Source: Elainella sp. Prado103 (GTDB lineage Bacteria > Cyanobacteriota > Cyanobacteriia > Elainellales > Elainellaceae). Taken from it: a stretch of 64,000 nt of DNA. The notes under the pieces were generated by a model that saw only the letters and a program-made list of their open reading frames with translations, had not been told where the DNA came from and ran no database searches. The stretch is from positions 1-64,000 of the forward strand of contig JALOOM010000005.1 in assembly GCA_025454395.1 (NCBI GenBank), given 5' to 3'. Numbering within the stretch: the stretch's first letter is position 1; every line of letters begins with the position of its first letter. The position numbers and the translations under genes are program-made. Below, one piece after another: positions 9,199 to 18,819 of this stretch.

Positions 9199-10233
9199 CT
9201 ATTGATATGAACACCAATCGCTCCAACTGCCGGGGTAGAGTTTGGCTGAGAGGGGGTGGGAATCGGTAGCCTCAGGATCGCCAGGGTCAAGCTCGCTGAC
9301 TGCCAGAGAGAGTAAGTTAACGCAAGCGGTGACCCCTGAACCGCAGTAAACAACCCGTTCACCGGCAGGTAACTCCGCCCAGCGCTGCTGCTGTTGCTCG
9401 ATCGACAAAATATAGCCCTCTCCATTGGTGACAGTCTGCCAGGGATAATTAACTGCACCTGGAATGTGCCCAGCCACTGGATCGATTGGTTCATACTCGC
9501 CACGGTAGCGTTCAGGTTCTCTCGAATCAATCAGCACCAAATCGGCAGCAGACAAGTGGGCTTGAATCCAATCCCGATCGACCACCCAATCCGAGCGCAT
9601 CTGAGGGATAAACTGGCCTCTGATCTGCCGCGAGTTTTGAGATTGAAGCGAAGATAATTTCGGAGTCACTGGGTATCCGGCAGCCAGCCAGCCAGTCCAA
9701 CCACCATCCAGGAGCACAACGCGATCATGTCCGTGATAGCGCAACAGCCACCATAGTCGAGCGGCAAAGGCAAACCGGGAGTCATCATAGACCACGACCA
9801 AGCTGGCTGCTGAGTCTGAAGTGGCCGAGTGGATCCCCGCTTCAGTCAGGGTTTGGGCAAATCGATGCGGCTCAGGAAGTGGGTGCCGCCCCCCATGTGG
9901 GTGGATCGTACCGGACAAATCTTGATTGAGATCCAGATAGACTGCACCCGGAATGTGGCTGGTTTCGTACTGTTGGCGACCCCAATCGGGATGACTTAAG
10001 GCAAAGCGGCAATCAACGATCACCAAATCGGCATCTTCGAGATGGGTCTGGAGCCAAGCGGCAGATACGATCCAGGGTAGCGGCCGATCGGAAGATAACC
10101 GTCCGATCGTTGGATCGGCTGGCTGAGAGAGGGAATCCGTCTGATCGATCGCTTGAGGATCCGCTCGATCCTCGCTCGGTTTTCCATCCTTTTGGCTTGT
10201 GGGCAGGGGCTCTGGGGAAAACGCCACAATCAT
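9199..10233 (-). CDS. Two-domain sulfurtransferase (rhodanese; SseA-type)
   Basis: Thiosulfate/3-mercaptopyruvate sulfurtransferase of 344 residues. Residues about 50-180 form an inactive first rhodanese domain (VDCRFAL, GAVYLDLNQDLSG, DDSRFAFAARLWWLLRYHGH) and about 210-335 the catalytic domain, with active-site loop CGSGVTAC (Cys near 294). CGSG rather than CRKG is typical of mercaptopyruvate-type enzymes, so that substrate is favoured, though cyanobacterial members are often only called sulfurtransferase. The first 48 residues, rich in Asp, Ser and Pro, are not part of the family fold, and an internal start is possible, although no better ATG with a binding site is evident. It is divergent from glmU across a 240-bp region. 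Confidence 0.88.
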   Translation of the reverse strand: MIVAFSPEPLPTSQKDGKPSEDRADPQAIDQTDSLSQPADPTIGRLSSDRPLPWIVSAAWLQTHLEDADLVIVDCRFALSHPDWGRQQYETSHIPGAVYLDLNQDLSGTIHPHGGRHPLPEPHRFAQTLTEAGIHSATSDSAASLVVVYDDSRFAFAARLWWLLRYHGHDRVVLLDGGWTGWLAAGYPVTPKLSSLQSQNSRQIRGQFIPQMRSDWVVDRDWIQAHLSAADLVLIDSREPERYRGEYEPIDPVAGHIPGAVNYPWQTVTNGEGYILSIEQQQQRWAELPAGERVVYCGSGVTACVNLLSLAVSELDPGDPEATDSHPLSAKLYPGSWSDWCSYQ

Positions 10234-10280
10234 AAAACTCCCTATCAGAACTTCTTGATTTGCTTGGCTGACTCGCTTGG

Positions 10281-10328
10281 CTGACTCGCTTATCTACTGA
10301 CTCGCTTATCTACTGACTCGCTTATCCA
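10281..10328. repeat. 16-bp tandem repeat, three copies
   Basis: Three copies of CTGACTCGCTTATCTA, the last with one change, between the rhodanese and glmU genes. Shorter partial copies flank both ends. Confidence 0.85.
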
Positions 10329-10435
10329 CTGACTGACTTAGCCATTCACTGACTTGGCAATGGGTCTGAAATGTACAGCGTTTAGATTTTAATTCAGCCT
10401 ACCTGATTTGCGCTTAAAACGAGGACGAGACGCGC

Positions 10436-10441
10436 TATACT
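10436..10441 (+). promoter_or_regulatory. Possible -10 element of glmU
   Basis: TATACT lies 32 bp before the glmU ATG and matches a sigma-70-type -10 box. No good -35 sits at 16-18 bp; TTGCGC upstream is about 22 bp away. Such weak -35 boxes are common in cyanobacterial promoters, so this is tentative. Confidence 0.35.
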
Positions 10442-10473
10442 CCGGTGGAAAGAGTGGATTGGGATAGAAAAAC

Positions 10474-11841
10474 ATGGTTGCGGTAGCAATTTTGGCGGCA
10501 GGACGGGGAACTCGCATGAAGTCTCGGTTGCCTAAAGTACTGCATCCCCTGGGAGGGCGATCGCTGGTTGAACATGTATTAAATTGTGCTGCGATCGTAG
10601 AACCGAAGCGTCAGTTGGTGATTGTAGGATATGGCGGAGAAGCGGTGCAGCAAGCACTGAGCCACTTGTCTGAGGTGGAGTTTGTCGAGCAGGTAGAGCA
10701 GTTAGGGACGGGACATGCCGTGCAGCAATTATTGCCCCATCTACAAGATTTTTCAGGCAGCTTGCTCGTTCTGAATGGCGATGTGCCGCTCCTGCGGCCG
10801 CAAACCCTGGCAGCCCTGTTGCAAACTCATCAGACCCACGGCAATGCAGCCACCATTTTGACGGCTCAAATGCCCGATCCGAAAGGCTATGGCCGGGTCT
10901 TTTGCGATGGCAATAACTTGGTCACTCAGATTGTGGAAGATCGAGACTGCACCCCAGCCCAACGGCAAAATCGTCGCGTCAATGCGGGGATTTACTGCTT
11001 CGACTGGCAGCAATTGGCAGCAATCTTACCCCAACTGACCAATGCCAATGATCAAAAAGAGTATTACCTCACCGACACCGTCAATTTTCTGTCGCCAGTG
11101 ATGGCTGTGGATATTGAAGACTATCAGGAAATGTTTGGCATCAACGATCGCAAGCAGTTGGCAGCAGCCTATGACATTCTCCAGACTCGGATCAAGGAAG
11201 CCTGGATGATGGCTGGGGTAACAATGGTTGATCCAGACAGTATTACGATCGATGACACTGTCCAGATTGGCTCGGATGTCGTGATTGAGCCGCAAACCCA
11301 TCTGCGGGGGCACAGTGTGATTGGGCCCGGCAGTGTGATTGGGCCCGGCAGCCTGATCGAAAATAGTCAGATCGGTGAGAATGTGAAGGCACTTTACTCG
11401 GTCATCAGTGATAGCGTGGTACAAGCCAACTCCCGGATTGGCCCCTATGCCCATCTGCGGGGTCATGCCAACGTGGGGCAAAACTGCCGGATCGGGAACT
11501 TTGTCGAACTGAAGCAAGCTCAACTGGGCGATCGAACGAATGTAGCCCATCTTGCCTATTTGGGGGATGCCACCCTAGGACAGCAGGTGAATGTTGGAGC
11601 CGGGACGATTACCGCCAATTATGATGGCTTCAAGAAACACCATACAACGATCGGAGATCGCTCTAAGACGGGTGCCAATACGGTGTTGGTGGCTCCGATT
11701 CAAATTGGTGCAGATGTGACGATCGCGGCTGGCTCAACGGTGACTGAGGATGTTGCGGATGATGCCTTGGTGGTTGCTCGATCGCGCCAAGTGGTTAAAC
11801 CCGGTTGGCGGCTTCCTGGTCATGAAAAGTCGCTTGAGTAG
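10474..11841 (+). CDS. glmU: Bifunctional GlmU (GlcN-1-P acetyltransferase / GlcNAc-1-P uridyltransferase)
   Basis: Makes UDP-GlcNAc for peptidoglycan and lipopolysaccharide in two steps: acetylation of glucosamine-1-phosphate and transfer of UMP from UTP. The 455-residue protein has the N-terminal nucleotidyltransferase signature [22 protein letters not shown] (about 7-28), LNGDVPLL and the YYLTD segment. A left-handed beta-helix of hexapeptide repeats follows (about 250-440), with the acetyltransferase signature [18 protein letters not shown] and [11 protein letters not shown]. Length and domain order are normal. Two successive hexapeptides are encoded by an exact 18-bp direct repeat near 11318-11353, but the protein has no extra turn as far as I can align it by eye. 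It is transcribed alone, convergent with ftsI. Confidence 0.97.
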   Translation: MVAVAILAAGRGTRMKSRLPKVLHPLGGRSLVEHVLNCAAIVEPKRQLVIVGYGGEAVQQALSHLSEVEFVEQVEQLGTGHAVQQLLPHLQDFSGSLLVLNGDVPLLRPQTLAALLQTHQTHGNAATILTAQMPDPKGYGRVFCDGNNLVTQIVEDRDCTPAQRQNRRVNAGIYCFDWQQLAAILPQLTNANDQKEYYLTDTVNFLSPVMAVDIEDYQEMFGINDRKQLAAAYDILQTRIKEAWMMAGVTMVDPDSITIDDTVQIGSDVVIEPQTHLRGHSVIGPGSVIGPGSLIENSQIGENVKALYSVISDSVVQANSRIGPYAHLRGHANVGQNCRIGNFVELKQAQLGDRTNVAHLAYLGDATLGQQVNVGAGTITANYDGFKKHHTTIGDRSKTGANTVLVAPIQIGADVTIAAGSTVTEDVADDALVVARSRQVVKPGWRLPGHEKSLE

Positions 11842-11938
11842 AACGGGATAAAGGGGCGATCCACCGCCAGGAAACATGAATACTTCAGCCCTGGGCTAGA
11901 TTAATTTTAGCCTGCTAGGGCTGACTTCTAGAGGACTG

Positions 11939-14059
11939 CTAGGGCTGGGCAGGATCAACCCACTCTTCTGCAAATAGGGAGGAATCAACCGGAGTCGTAT
12001 CTGTAGTCGTATCTGTAGGTTCTGGGTGCTCGATCGCCCACTCCTCAGGTTCGCTATCGTCTTCCGATTCACCATAGTCAGCGACTTGGTGCTGAAAATC
12101 GACCGCCTCATGGAGTTCGTCCAGGTTCTGGCTGATCCCCTCTTGTCCTACTTCATCGGGATGGCTGGGGGGAATCCGTTGACTGGCGATCAGTGCCTCC
12201 ATCACTTCTTTGACGATCGGCGCAGCCACCGTAGAACCATAGGCATTGTCACCTTGAGGTTCGTCGATCACTGCCAGAACCGCATATCGAGGAGAATCGA
12301 TCGGTAAGATGCCGATAAAGCTGGTAATCCGAGCGTTACTGTAGCCCCCATATTGGCTAGCTTTTTGGGCAGTTCCGGTTTTGCCACCAATCCGAAAGCC
12401 GGAAATTTGAGCTGATTTCCCCGTTCCGTTGACGACCACCTGTTCCATCATTTTCAGCACCGCATCGGTGGTTTTGGCAGAAAACATCGGTTTAGGTTGG
12501 GGACGATCGGGCTGCCATTTCAGCTTACCTTCTCCATCGACTAAGCCTTCCACCACATGGGGAGTAACCATTTTGCCCCCATTGGCGATCATGCTATGGA
12601 GTTGAATCAGTTTGATCGGCGTGAGGGAGAACCCCTGCCCAAATGCAGTCGTCGCAGGTTCTACTCGCACCCCGGTAAACTGGTCATAGGATTTTACTTG
12701 TCCAGGTGACTCAAACGGTAAATCGATCCCCGTTTCTGCCCCTAGCTTCAGCCGCTCCAACCAGCCGTAGAATACACCTGGACTGAGCCGCTGCATAATT
12801 CGCACCATGCCGACGTTACTGGAATATTCCAGAATCTCACTGACTGTCAGCGGCCCGCGACCACCTGCCGATTCGTAGTCGGCATTTTGGATTGGCCATT
12901 CACCAATCTGAATTGCCCCTTCATCAATGAAGACATCATTGGGTTTGACGGCTCCTGACTCGATCGCGATCGCCAGGTTGATTGGCTTAAAGGTAGAACC
13001 TGGTTCATAAACATCGGTGACCACCCAGTCTCGCAAGGTTTCCAGATCGGTCTGGTAATACTTATTCGAGTCAAAGGTGGGTTCTGAGGCGAGGGAGAGG
13101 ATAGAGCCATCGTTCACATCCATCACAATCACCACTCCCCGTTTGGCGCTGAATTGCTCAACTTGCTGTTTGAGGGCGTAGCGAGTGGCTCGCTGGAGGC
13201 GACTATCCAGGGTTAATTTCAGTTGCAGATCATCACGTTGGGCAAATTCCGGCGGAATGCCGTTGGGGATCACCGTGCCGTCTCCCGATCGGCTAATCCG
13301 AATTTCTGGCAACGATCGAGCCAATTGTTTTTCCTGGCTGTACTCGACTCCAGACTGTCCCTCCCGATCGACATTCACATAGCCAACGATGTTGGAGAAC
13401 AGATCCTGTTGCGGGTAAAGCCGTTCTTGCTGCTGCACCAACTCCAAACCATCAAAGCCCAAGCGCTTCACCTGTTTGGCCGTATCTTCCGAGAGAGAGT
13501 CGGCTAAGCGAATCCCACTGTCTCCCTGATGCAGGCTTTGTAAAATGGCATCTAGAGGCTTGCCCAAAATTTGCGATAGCCCAACCGCAATCGTTTCTTT
13601 CTGCTGTCCAAACTGGATCGGGTGAGCATACAGGGTGTAGACCGGCTTATCGATCGCCAACACATTCCCTTCTCGATCGACAATGGTACGGCGAGGTAGG
13701 GCTGCACTCAACGCGATCGTCTGCTGTGAAGTGGCTAATTCTAATAACTGATTGCCCTGTAAAATTTGTAGTCGAAACAAATTCATGGCCAATCCCAGCA
13801 TCCCCAGCATCAGGATGCCCCAAACCAGCAGCAACCTGGGGCGGGACAGACTCTGTTCGGGAACCCGAAACCGTCGCCGCGATCGTCGCCGCCAATAGTT
13901 TTCTTCAGGTAAGACAGCATGTTCTAGCCGACGGGACGATCGGGATCGTGGCGGCGAAACCCCTTGCTGCCGAGATTGCTGCTGCCGAGATTGCTGCTGC
14001 CGAGATTGCTGGCGAAGCTGCTGTTGCCGAAATGGATGGAACGATATAGCCATGAACAA
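11939..14059 (-). CDS. ftsI: Penicillin-binding protein, FtsI/PBP3-like class B transpeptidase
   Basis: Septal peptidoglycan transpeptidase of 706 residues. A cytoplasmic basic N-terminus precedes one membrane anchor (about 78-98) and a PBP dimerisation domain (about 130-290). The transpeptidase domain shows the catalytic STFKP motif (Ser near 354), SSN (near 414) and KTGT (near 560). The last 80 residues are an acidic Pro/Thr-rich tail beyond the fold. The cytoplasmic N-terminus contains tandem SRQQQ units from a 15-bp repeat, so its length may vary between strains. The FtsL-like gene starts the pair 105 bp upstream, as in division clusters elsewhere. Class B identity is clear; assignment to FtsI rather than an elongation PBP2 rests on length and on the FtsL-like neighbour. 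Confidence 0.92.
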   Translation of the reverse strand: MFMAISFHPFRQQQLRQQSRQQQSRQQQSRQQGVSPPRSRSSRRLEHAVLPEENYWRRRSRRRFRVPEQSLSRPRLLLVWGILMLGMLGLAMNLFRLQILQGNQLLELATSQQTIALSAALPRRTIVDREGNVLAIDKPVYTLYAHPIQFGQQKETIAVGLSQILGKPLDAILQSLHQGDSGIRLADSLSEDTAKQVKRLGFDGLELVQQQERLYPQQDLFSNIVGYVNVDREGQSGVEYSQEKQLARSLPEIRISRSGDGTVIPNGIPPEFAQRDDLQLKLTLDSRLQRATRYALKQQVEQFSAKRGVVIVMDVNDGSILSLASEPTFDSNKYYQTDLETLRDWVVTDVYEPGSTFKPINLAIAIESGAVKPNDVFIDEGAIQIGEWPIQNADYESAGGRGPLTVSEILEYSSNVGMVRIMQRLSPGVFYGWLERLKLGAETGIDLPFESPGQVKSYDQFTGVRVEPATTAFGQGFSLTPIKLIQLHSMIANGGKMVTPHVVEGLVDGEGKLKWQPDRPQPKPMFSAKTTDAVLKMMEQVVVNGTGKSAQISGFRIGGKTGTAQKASQYGGYSNARITSFIGILPIDSPRYAVLAVIDEPQGDNAYGSTVAAPIVKEVMEALIASQRIPPSHPDEVGQEGISQNLDELHEAVDFQHQVADYGESEDDSEPEEWAIEHPEPTDTTTDTTPVDSSLFAEEWVDPAQP
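13965..14009. repeat. 15-bp tandem repeat, three copies (SRQQQ codons) in ftsI
   Basis: Three exact copies of TGCTGCCGAGATTGC near the 5' end of ftsI, encoding Arg/Gln-rich units in the cytoplasmic tail. Confidence 0.88.
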
Positions 14060-14164
14060 ACCTCAGATCGATCCGCTGATGCTTGTACCTCAACCCTGCC
14101 TTCTGGATTGGCGCAGTCTCAAACTGACCTGAGTTCAACCCTGCGATCGAGTCAATCCGCCCAG

Positions 14165-14716
14165 TTAGTATCCCAGGGGTTTATTTTGAAACGGTACAGG
14201 CGAAGTAGTTGGTTTAGGCTTCACCTCCGAGCGTTGAGGAGCCGGAGTCAAAAAGATAGCATTGCTAGGGTCAGGCAGCAACAGTCCAGTGGTGGGATTT
14301 TCCGCCTGCTCAGCCATCTGATTTTTCAGGAGTTCGCTGGCGGCTGTAAGTTGCCGTTCCTTTTTTTTGAGGGCTTCCAGTTGCTCATACTCATGCCCCC
14401 AACGTTGCTGCACATACACCGTCCAGCCGTAGACTGCCAACATACTCGCAACTAACAAAACGGTGAAGACTGAGGATCCCTGTTGTACCTTCAGAAGCAG
14501 TCTTAACCAGAGTGGATGCGGTTTAGGACGAAACGAATGAACGATCGTCGGAGTCGCCGGTGTCTGAACTGCCCTATTACGCTGATCAGACTTGCTAGCC
14601 AATGGCGAAACAGCGGATCGAGCCGATTGCAGTCGTGATCGCCGTAGGGACTGGGATCGAATGGGATGGGTTGCAACAGAATCGGAATTTAAATCACCCG
14701 GAGGGGGAGCAGCCAT
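14165..14716 (-). CDS. Candidate FtsL-like division protein
   Basis: A bitopic protein of 183 residues if started at ATG 14716 (MAAPPPGD); an ATG at 14797 would add 27 residues. It has a long basic cytoplasmic N-terminus, a single membrane helix (SSVFTVLLVASMLAVYGWTV) and then a predicted coiled coil (HEYEQLEALKKKERQLTAASELLKNQMAE), ending in a Pro-rich periplasmic tail. This topology, together with a position directly upstream of ftsI, is that of FtsL/FtsB-type divisome proteins, which diverge too fast for sequence recognition. The call is from architecture and context only. Confidence 0.6.
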   Translation of the reverse strand: MAAPPPGDLNSDSVATHPIRSQSLRRSRLQSARSAVSPLASKSDQRNRAVQTPATPTIVHSFRPKPHPLWLRLLLKVQQGSSVFTVLLVASMLAVYGWTVYVQQRWGHEYEQLEALKKKERQLTAASELLKNQMAEQAENPTTGLLLPDPSNAIFLTPAPQRSEVKPKPTTSPVPFQNKPLGY

Positions 14717-14914
14717 AGATTTCAATATCTTTCGCTCAGAGCGATCACTAAATTTATCTATGAATAAAGCATACTGGGAGCTTCTCAGCTTGGTCATGGC
14801 CCAACCTGGTCATGGCTCAGCCTGGTCACAGCTCAGTAGCTCCCCCAGAAGTATAAGGGCGATCGGTAGAATGAGCACGCTTTTTTTCAAGGCGATCGGG
14901 GGCGGTTGGTGCTT

Positions 14915-15577
14915 CTACAACAGTCCGCGATACCGAATAAAGATCAAAATGGCGGCCCATGAGCCCAGCGCAACTTTGATCGCCACCAGAATGTTAAGGA
15001 TGGGTAACATTCCCCCGCTGACTAAGGATCCTAACTCCCCATGGGGAGGCTCTAATCCGAGGAGGGTGAGGGTGGCCAAGATCAAGAAGATGAGGACTGA
15101 AACTTTTTCCCAGGTGGCGGCTTGCCAGCGTTGATAGATGTGATACATCCACTGCGAAGAGGAGGTAATGGCGATCAACCCGATCGCAGTGCCCCCCGCC
15201 ACACCAGCCGCAAACCCGCCCCCCGGACTTAAATGACCCCGAATTGCTAACTCAATGCTAACTAGGGCAGCAATGGTGGCTCCGAGTCGGGCGAGAACAA
15301 TAGAGGGCTGATCAGTAAATTGATAGATTGTGCAAGATGGACGCTCATTAGCCAGAAGAAATTTGGCTCCCATGATTGCGATCGTAAACACAACGACTTC
15401 AAAAATCGTGTCGTAGAGCCGGTTTCTTAAAATAATCCCAGACACTGCATTGGGGACACCGCTATCCTGCACCACCGTTTGGACGATCGCCAAATCCGGT
15501 AAGTTTGGTTCAGTATGGGGCATCCAGAGAGCTTTCAAACAGAGGGCGATCCCCGCCAGAATATAGATCCATTTCAT
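14915..15577 (-). CDS. mnhB: Mrp-type Na+/H+ antiporter subunit B
   Basis: Last gene of the Mrp operon, 220 residues, several membrane helices. The signature GHLSPGGGFAAGVAGGTAIGL is diagnostic of the MnhB/MrpB domain. An N-terminal extra helix (MKWIYILAGIALCL) and the NAVSGIILRNRLYDTIFEVVVFT stretch correspond to the MbhE/MrpA-tail segment fused ahead of MnhB, as seen in other bacteria lacking a full MrpA. Its start overlaps the upstream stop by four bases. It acts in the plasma membrane complex that exchanges Na+ for protons. Confidence 0.9.
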   Translation of the reverse strand: MKWIYILAGIALCLKALWMPHTEPNLPDLAIVQTVVQDSGVPNAVSGIILRNRLYDTIFEVVVFTIAIMGAKFLLANERPSCTIYQFTDQPSIVLARLGATIAALVSIELAIRGHLSPGGGFAAGVAGGTAIGLIAITSSSQWMYHIYQRWQAATWEKVSVLIFLILATLTLLGLEPPHGELGSLVSGGMLPILNILVAIKVALGSWAAILIFIRYRGLL

Positions 15578-16434
15578 ACAGATTTTTGGCGATGCAGAAG
15601 GTTGACATAACTCAGGCTGGTTGTCGCATCTGTGAGCTCGCTGTGCAAGATTTCATACAGACGATGCACGCGGGTCGCCAGGTGATAACGCTGACCGGAG
15701 CAATACTCAATTTGGGTAGTGGTAGGATCGATCGCCTGAATTGCAGTCAAGTAATCAGCTTGGTTCCAAGCTTCACCTCGACCAATCGCGCCCTGACCAA
15801 TCTCATCCCGAGATGAGTGGATCGCAGCAGGAGTCTCCAAGTTGGCACAAGCGGCATGAACTTCTTGATCAATCAAGGCTTGATGCAAAGCTTGGTAGTC
15901 TTTGTAGGGCACCAATTCCAGCCGCATGTGATACTTGTTCAAAGCCGATCGTAGTTGATTGAGGATGGATTCCAATAAGCAAGACTCAACAGGGGGATCG
16001 GAAATAGCGACCGCTTCAGATTCGGCTGCGGTGGATGGCAGAGCAACCACGAATGGGTCGGAGAATTGCTGCTTGGTGAGAGAAGTCTGCAACGACGGCT
16101 TTGGATGAGCTTGGAGAGCTTGCACCTGCTTAAACCCCTCTTCCAACACCCCCAGCCGCATCACCATGGAAGAACGAACTGCCACTGCATATAGGGTAAT
16201 GGCTAGCATCGTTCCGACCAGTGCCTCGGTCAGGGCCACATCAGCGGCCCCAAACAGGGCATATACGAGGGCGGCCATGGCTCCCAAAATGCCCCGGATC
16301 ACAAGGGCATGGTATGGATTGGTCTGAAATACCACCATAGCAGCCGAAAGGGGAAGCAAGAGCGCAATTAAATAGAGATAGCTGTTACTGGGATCGAGAT
16401 TGAAGGCGGCATTCAGCATCTCAAAGTTAATCAT
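15574..16434 (-). CDS. Mrp antiporter MrpA-tail-like subunit (DUF4040) with soluble C-terminus
   Basis: The N-terminal quarter (about 8-75) is a DUF4040/MbhD membrane domain (VFQTNPYHALVIRGILGAMAALVYALFGAADVALTEALVGTM), equivalent to part of the C-terminal end of MrpA. The remaining 200 residues are soluble and of unknown role, including an LVPYKDYQALHQALID segment. ATG at 16434 overlaps the mnhG stop by eight bases and fits the family better than 16467. The gene replaces the large MrpA in this operon, since no ND5-like subunit is encoded here. Confidence 0.82.
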   Translation of the reverse strand: MINFEMLNAAFNLDPSNSYLYLIALLLPLSAAMVVFQTNPYHALVIRGILGAMAALVYALFGAADVALTEALVGTMLAITLYAVAVRSSMVMRLGVLEEGFKQVQALQAHPKPSLQTSLTKQQFSDPFVVALPSTAAESEAVAISDPPVESCLLESILNQLRSALNKYHMRLELVPYKDYQALHQALIDQEVHAACANLETPAAIHSSRDEIGQGAIGRGEAWNQADYLTAIQAIDPTTTQIEYCSGQRYHLATRVHRLYEILHSELTDATTSLSYVNLLHRQKSV

Positions 16435-16711
16435 TGCGACCTCCACTGGAACAGTAAGCCAATACATAGCCCAGAACCGTATTCCAGATCGCTAAAGAAA
16501 TGATGGCTAGAATCAGTAGCGGCCACTCTCGCGGGATCTTAAGGAGCAGCCCAGCAATGATGGCCATCGATCCCAACGTATCGGACACGGAAAGGCTGTG
16601 CAGCTTGAATAACACTGATCGCTTAGTTAGCAAATGAGCAGTGCCCCAGAACCAGAACACCAGACCCAAACCGATGCAACCATACCCGAAGAGATCCAAC
16701 GTCTCACTCAT
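16427..16711 (-). CDS. mnhG: Mrp antiporter subunit G
   Basis: A 94-residue protein with three membrane helices, typical in length for MnhG/PhaG. FWGTAHLLTKRSVLFKLHSLSVSDTLGSMAIIAGLLL matches the conserved core with its short polar loop. ATG at 16711 overlaps the mnhF stop by eight bases, so translation is probably coupled; a start at 16747 would overlap more deeply. Confidence 0.88.
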   Translation of the reverse strand: MSETLDLFGYGCIGLGLVFWFWGTAHLLTKRSVLFKLHSLSVSDTLGSMAIIAGLLLKIPREWPLLILAIISLAIWNTVLGYVLAYCSSGGRND

Positions 16712-16988
16712 TGACAACACTCCCATAGCCATCCTTGGTGACATCATTGATGCGCTTGAGAATATGAGACAGTAACATCATCCCAGCATTACCCACACTC
16801 AAAATAATGACTCCCACAATGCCAATCATCCAATCATCTCGCAAGACTGAAACCACCAGAATCATGACAGAGGCTTTTGTCGCAATACTAGAGAAGGCCA
16901 GCATTTTTTGCCAGATATTTTCATCCCTACAAGCTTCATAAATGGGAATCAGTAGGGCCAAAAACATGGCGATCAAAATCAGATTCAT
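16704..16988 (-). CDS. mnhF: Mrp antiporter subunit F
   Basis: A 94-residue, three-helix membrane protein in the mnhF position, between mnhE and mnhG, overlapping both. The RDENIWQKMLAFSSIATKASVMILVVSVL segment corresponds to the conserved region after the first helix. A charged tail (RINDVTKDGYGSVVNE) follows the last helix. Assignment is by length, helix pattern and operon position. Confidence 0.82.
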   Translation of the reverse strand: MNLILIAMFLALLIPIYEACRDENIWQKMLAFSSIATKASVMILVVSVLRDDWMIGIVGVIILSVGNAGMMLLSHILKRINDVTKDGYGSVVNE

Positions 16989-17377
16989 GGCTGCCTCCTG
17001 CGACGGCGAATGCGGTGAACTTCATACCAGCCGTCTTCGTGATATCTCAAAACAATCGTTTTTGGGGTAAAGGTGATCAGAAAAATATCCAGAAAAATGA
17101 GTCCGGGTGTCCGCCGGGGAGGCACACGCTCCAAGACAATATCTTCTTCGTAGTGGGGACGCAAAGAGATCTCGAAGGCTTCCAGATAGGCTTGGGGAAT
17201 GGCAATGAGAATCTCCTTAAAGGCACGCAACCAATCTTGCAGAGCAGCTCGTGATTTGGGTCTGCCCGGTAACAAGAAGGCGATCGCTACGCCAATGATA
17301 ATATTGGCAACACTAAAGTTTGCGGTGAGCAGAAACCAGATAGTTAATCGCAATATGAGATTCAAATAGCCAATCAT
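16985..17377 (-). CDS. mnhE: Mrp antiporter subunit E
   Basis: A 130-residue MnhE-family protein. Two N-terminal membrane helices (LILRLTIWFLLTANFSVANIIIGVAIAFLL) are followed by the cytosolic domain with the conserved pattern of a Leu-rich stretch, then FLITFTPKTIVLRYHEDGWYEVHRI, and a very basic C-terminus. It overlaps mnhD by four bases (ATGA type). Confidence 0.88.
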   Translation of the reverse strand: MIGYLNLILRLTIWFLLTANFSVANIIIGVAIAFLLPGRPKSRAALQDWLRAFKEILIAIPQAYLEAFEISLRPHYEEDIVLERVPPRRTPGLIFLDIFLITFTPKTIVLRYHEDGWYEVHRIRRRRRQP

Positions 17378-18819
17378 GCCAACACCATCCAGAAAAGTAG
17401 GATTAACATCAGGCTCATCACTCCGATCAGATGTTCAAACTGCTCCAGTAAACGCGGTAGTTTGAAAATAGTTTTTTTCAGAATGAGCAGGTAGATCAAC
17501 CAGCCCACACCGATCGTCGCTAATGGTTTGATAATATTGGCGATCGTATAAGCCTCATAATAAATACCATTGGTGGCAAATAATCCCCCAATCAACAGAC
17601 TGACTGCGATCCAAAACCCCGTACGCATGGGTTGATGTTCGGCTGGTTTTTCAGGGGGCTGATGAGGTAGAAAAATAAATTTGGCAAAGGAGATCGCAGT
17701 GCCTAAAGCGGCCAAATTCATGGCAATGACCTGCCAAGGCACTAGACTCTTCATGGTCAACACCTTAGCCCCAAAACCAGACAGCATTGGAAAGCCGGAA
17801 ATTGAGAAACTCGCTATTACCAGTGCGACCCAGATAGCAGTGGGCATGGGGCGTTCTTGCAATTCTTTAAAGCTGCGGCTGGGTAAGGCTCCTGCGATCA
17901 AAAACAGAGATGATTTCACAAGCCCGTGGGTCAAGGCATAAAAGCCGCCGACTTCCGGAGCGGCCAAGATGAAACCAATTTGGGAAACGGTATGAAAAGC
18001 TAGCATCCGCTTGGTATCTTTTTCGAACATGGCGTAAAACACCCCAAGTAATGCTGTTGAGACCCCAAACAGGCGGATGATTGGATCAAACTCTTGCAGC
18101 ACCAAGGCACAACGCACCATTGGGTAAACGCCAGCTTTGACCACGACCCCGGATAGAACCGCAGAGACCGGGGTTTCTGATTCTGAATGCGTCAAGGGTA
18201 GCCATAGACCTGAGACAAAAATCCCCCCTTTGACCAACAAGCCGACTCCGATCAAGGCAAAGGCTTCTGGCGGGGCCTGGGCTAAACCGCCAAAATAGAA
18301 GGAACCAGTGGATTGATAAACCAATACGGCTCCGACTAAATAGAACAGCATGGCCGTGTTGCTGACAAACAGGTAGCGTAAACCCACCCAGATTGATCGA
18401 TCGCTCCGAGGGTAGGCAATCAGCAAAAACGCTGCGATGCTAATCACTTCTAGCGCAACATATAAACTGATAAAGTCAGCGCAAGCAAAAGCCGCGTTAA
18501 CACTACCATGCAGAATAATTAACTGAGCATAAAAAAAAGCGGTTTTAGGAGTTTGCCAACAGTAGGCAACCACTGCCGCAGTCACCAGGGCATTCGTTAA
18601 AATGAAATAACCACTGAGTGGATCAATAACCAGTGTTACCCCGAAGCTGTCGAGAAGTTGTAATGTTAAAGGAGATGGATTGGCGAATAGCGCGGCTCCA
18701 TAGGCAGTGGAAAGGATCGCCATACTTAGAGCTAAGTAGCGATCGAACTTTGGAACCAGATAAATAACGAAACCGATAAAGAATGGAATGACAATCCAGA
18801 GGATGGATAGGGTATTCAT
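17374..18819 (-). CDS. mnhD: Mrp antiporter subunit D (NuoM/NuoN-like proton-translocating)
   Basis: The only large polytopic subunit of this operon: 481 residues and about 14 helices, homologous to complex I subunits ND4/ND5. Visible family features are the helix-borne YVALEVISIAAFLLIAYPR with its buried Glu, the LLVKGGIFVSGLWLPLTHSESETPVSAVLSGVVVKAG core and LAFHTVSQIGFILAAPEVGG. These include the Lys and His residues of the proton path. It overlaps mnhC by four bases. Confidence 0.92.
   Translation of the reverse strand: MNTLSILWIVIPFFIGFVIYLVPKFDRYLALSMAILSTAYGAALFANPSPLTLQLLDSFGVTLVIDPLSGYFILTNALVTAAVVAYCWQTPKTAFFYAQLIILHGSVNAAFACADFISLYVALEVISIAAFLLIAYPRSDRSIWVGLRYLFVSNTAMLFYLVGAVLVYQSTGSFYFGGLAQAPPEAFALIGVGLLVKGGIFVSGLWLPLTHSESETPVSAVLSGVVVKAGVYPMVRCALVLQEFDPIIRLFGVSTALLGVFYAMFEKDTKRMLAFHTVSQIGFILAAPEVGGFYALTHGLVKSSLFLIAGALPSRSFKELQERPMPTAIWVALVIASFSISGFPMLSGFGAKVLTMKSLVPWQVIAMNLAALGTAISFAKFIFLPHQPPEKPAEHQPMRTGFWIAVSLLIGGLFATNGIYYEAYTIANIIKPLATIGVGWLIYLLILKKTIFKLPRLLEQFEHLIGVMSLMLILLFWMVLA

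Noticed and set aside
11318-11353. 18-bp direct repeat in glmU as a possible extra beta-helix turn
   Set aside because: Remembered cyanobacterial GlmU sequences have the same number of hexapeptides here, so it is a natural repeat of the fold, not an insertion.
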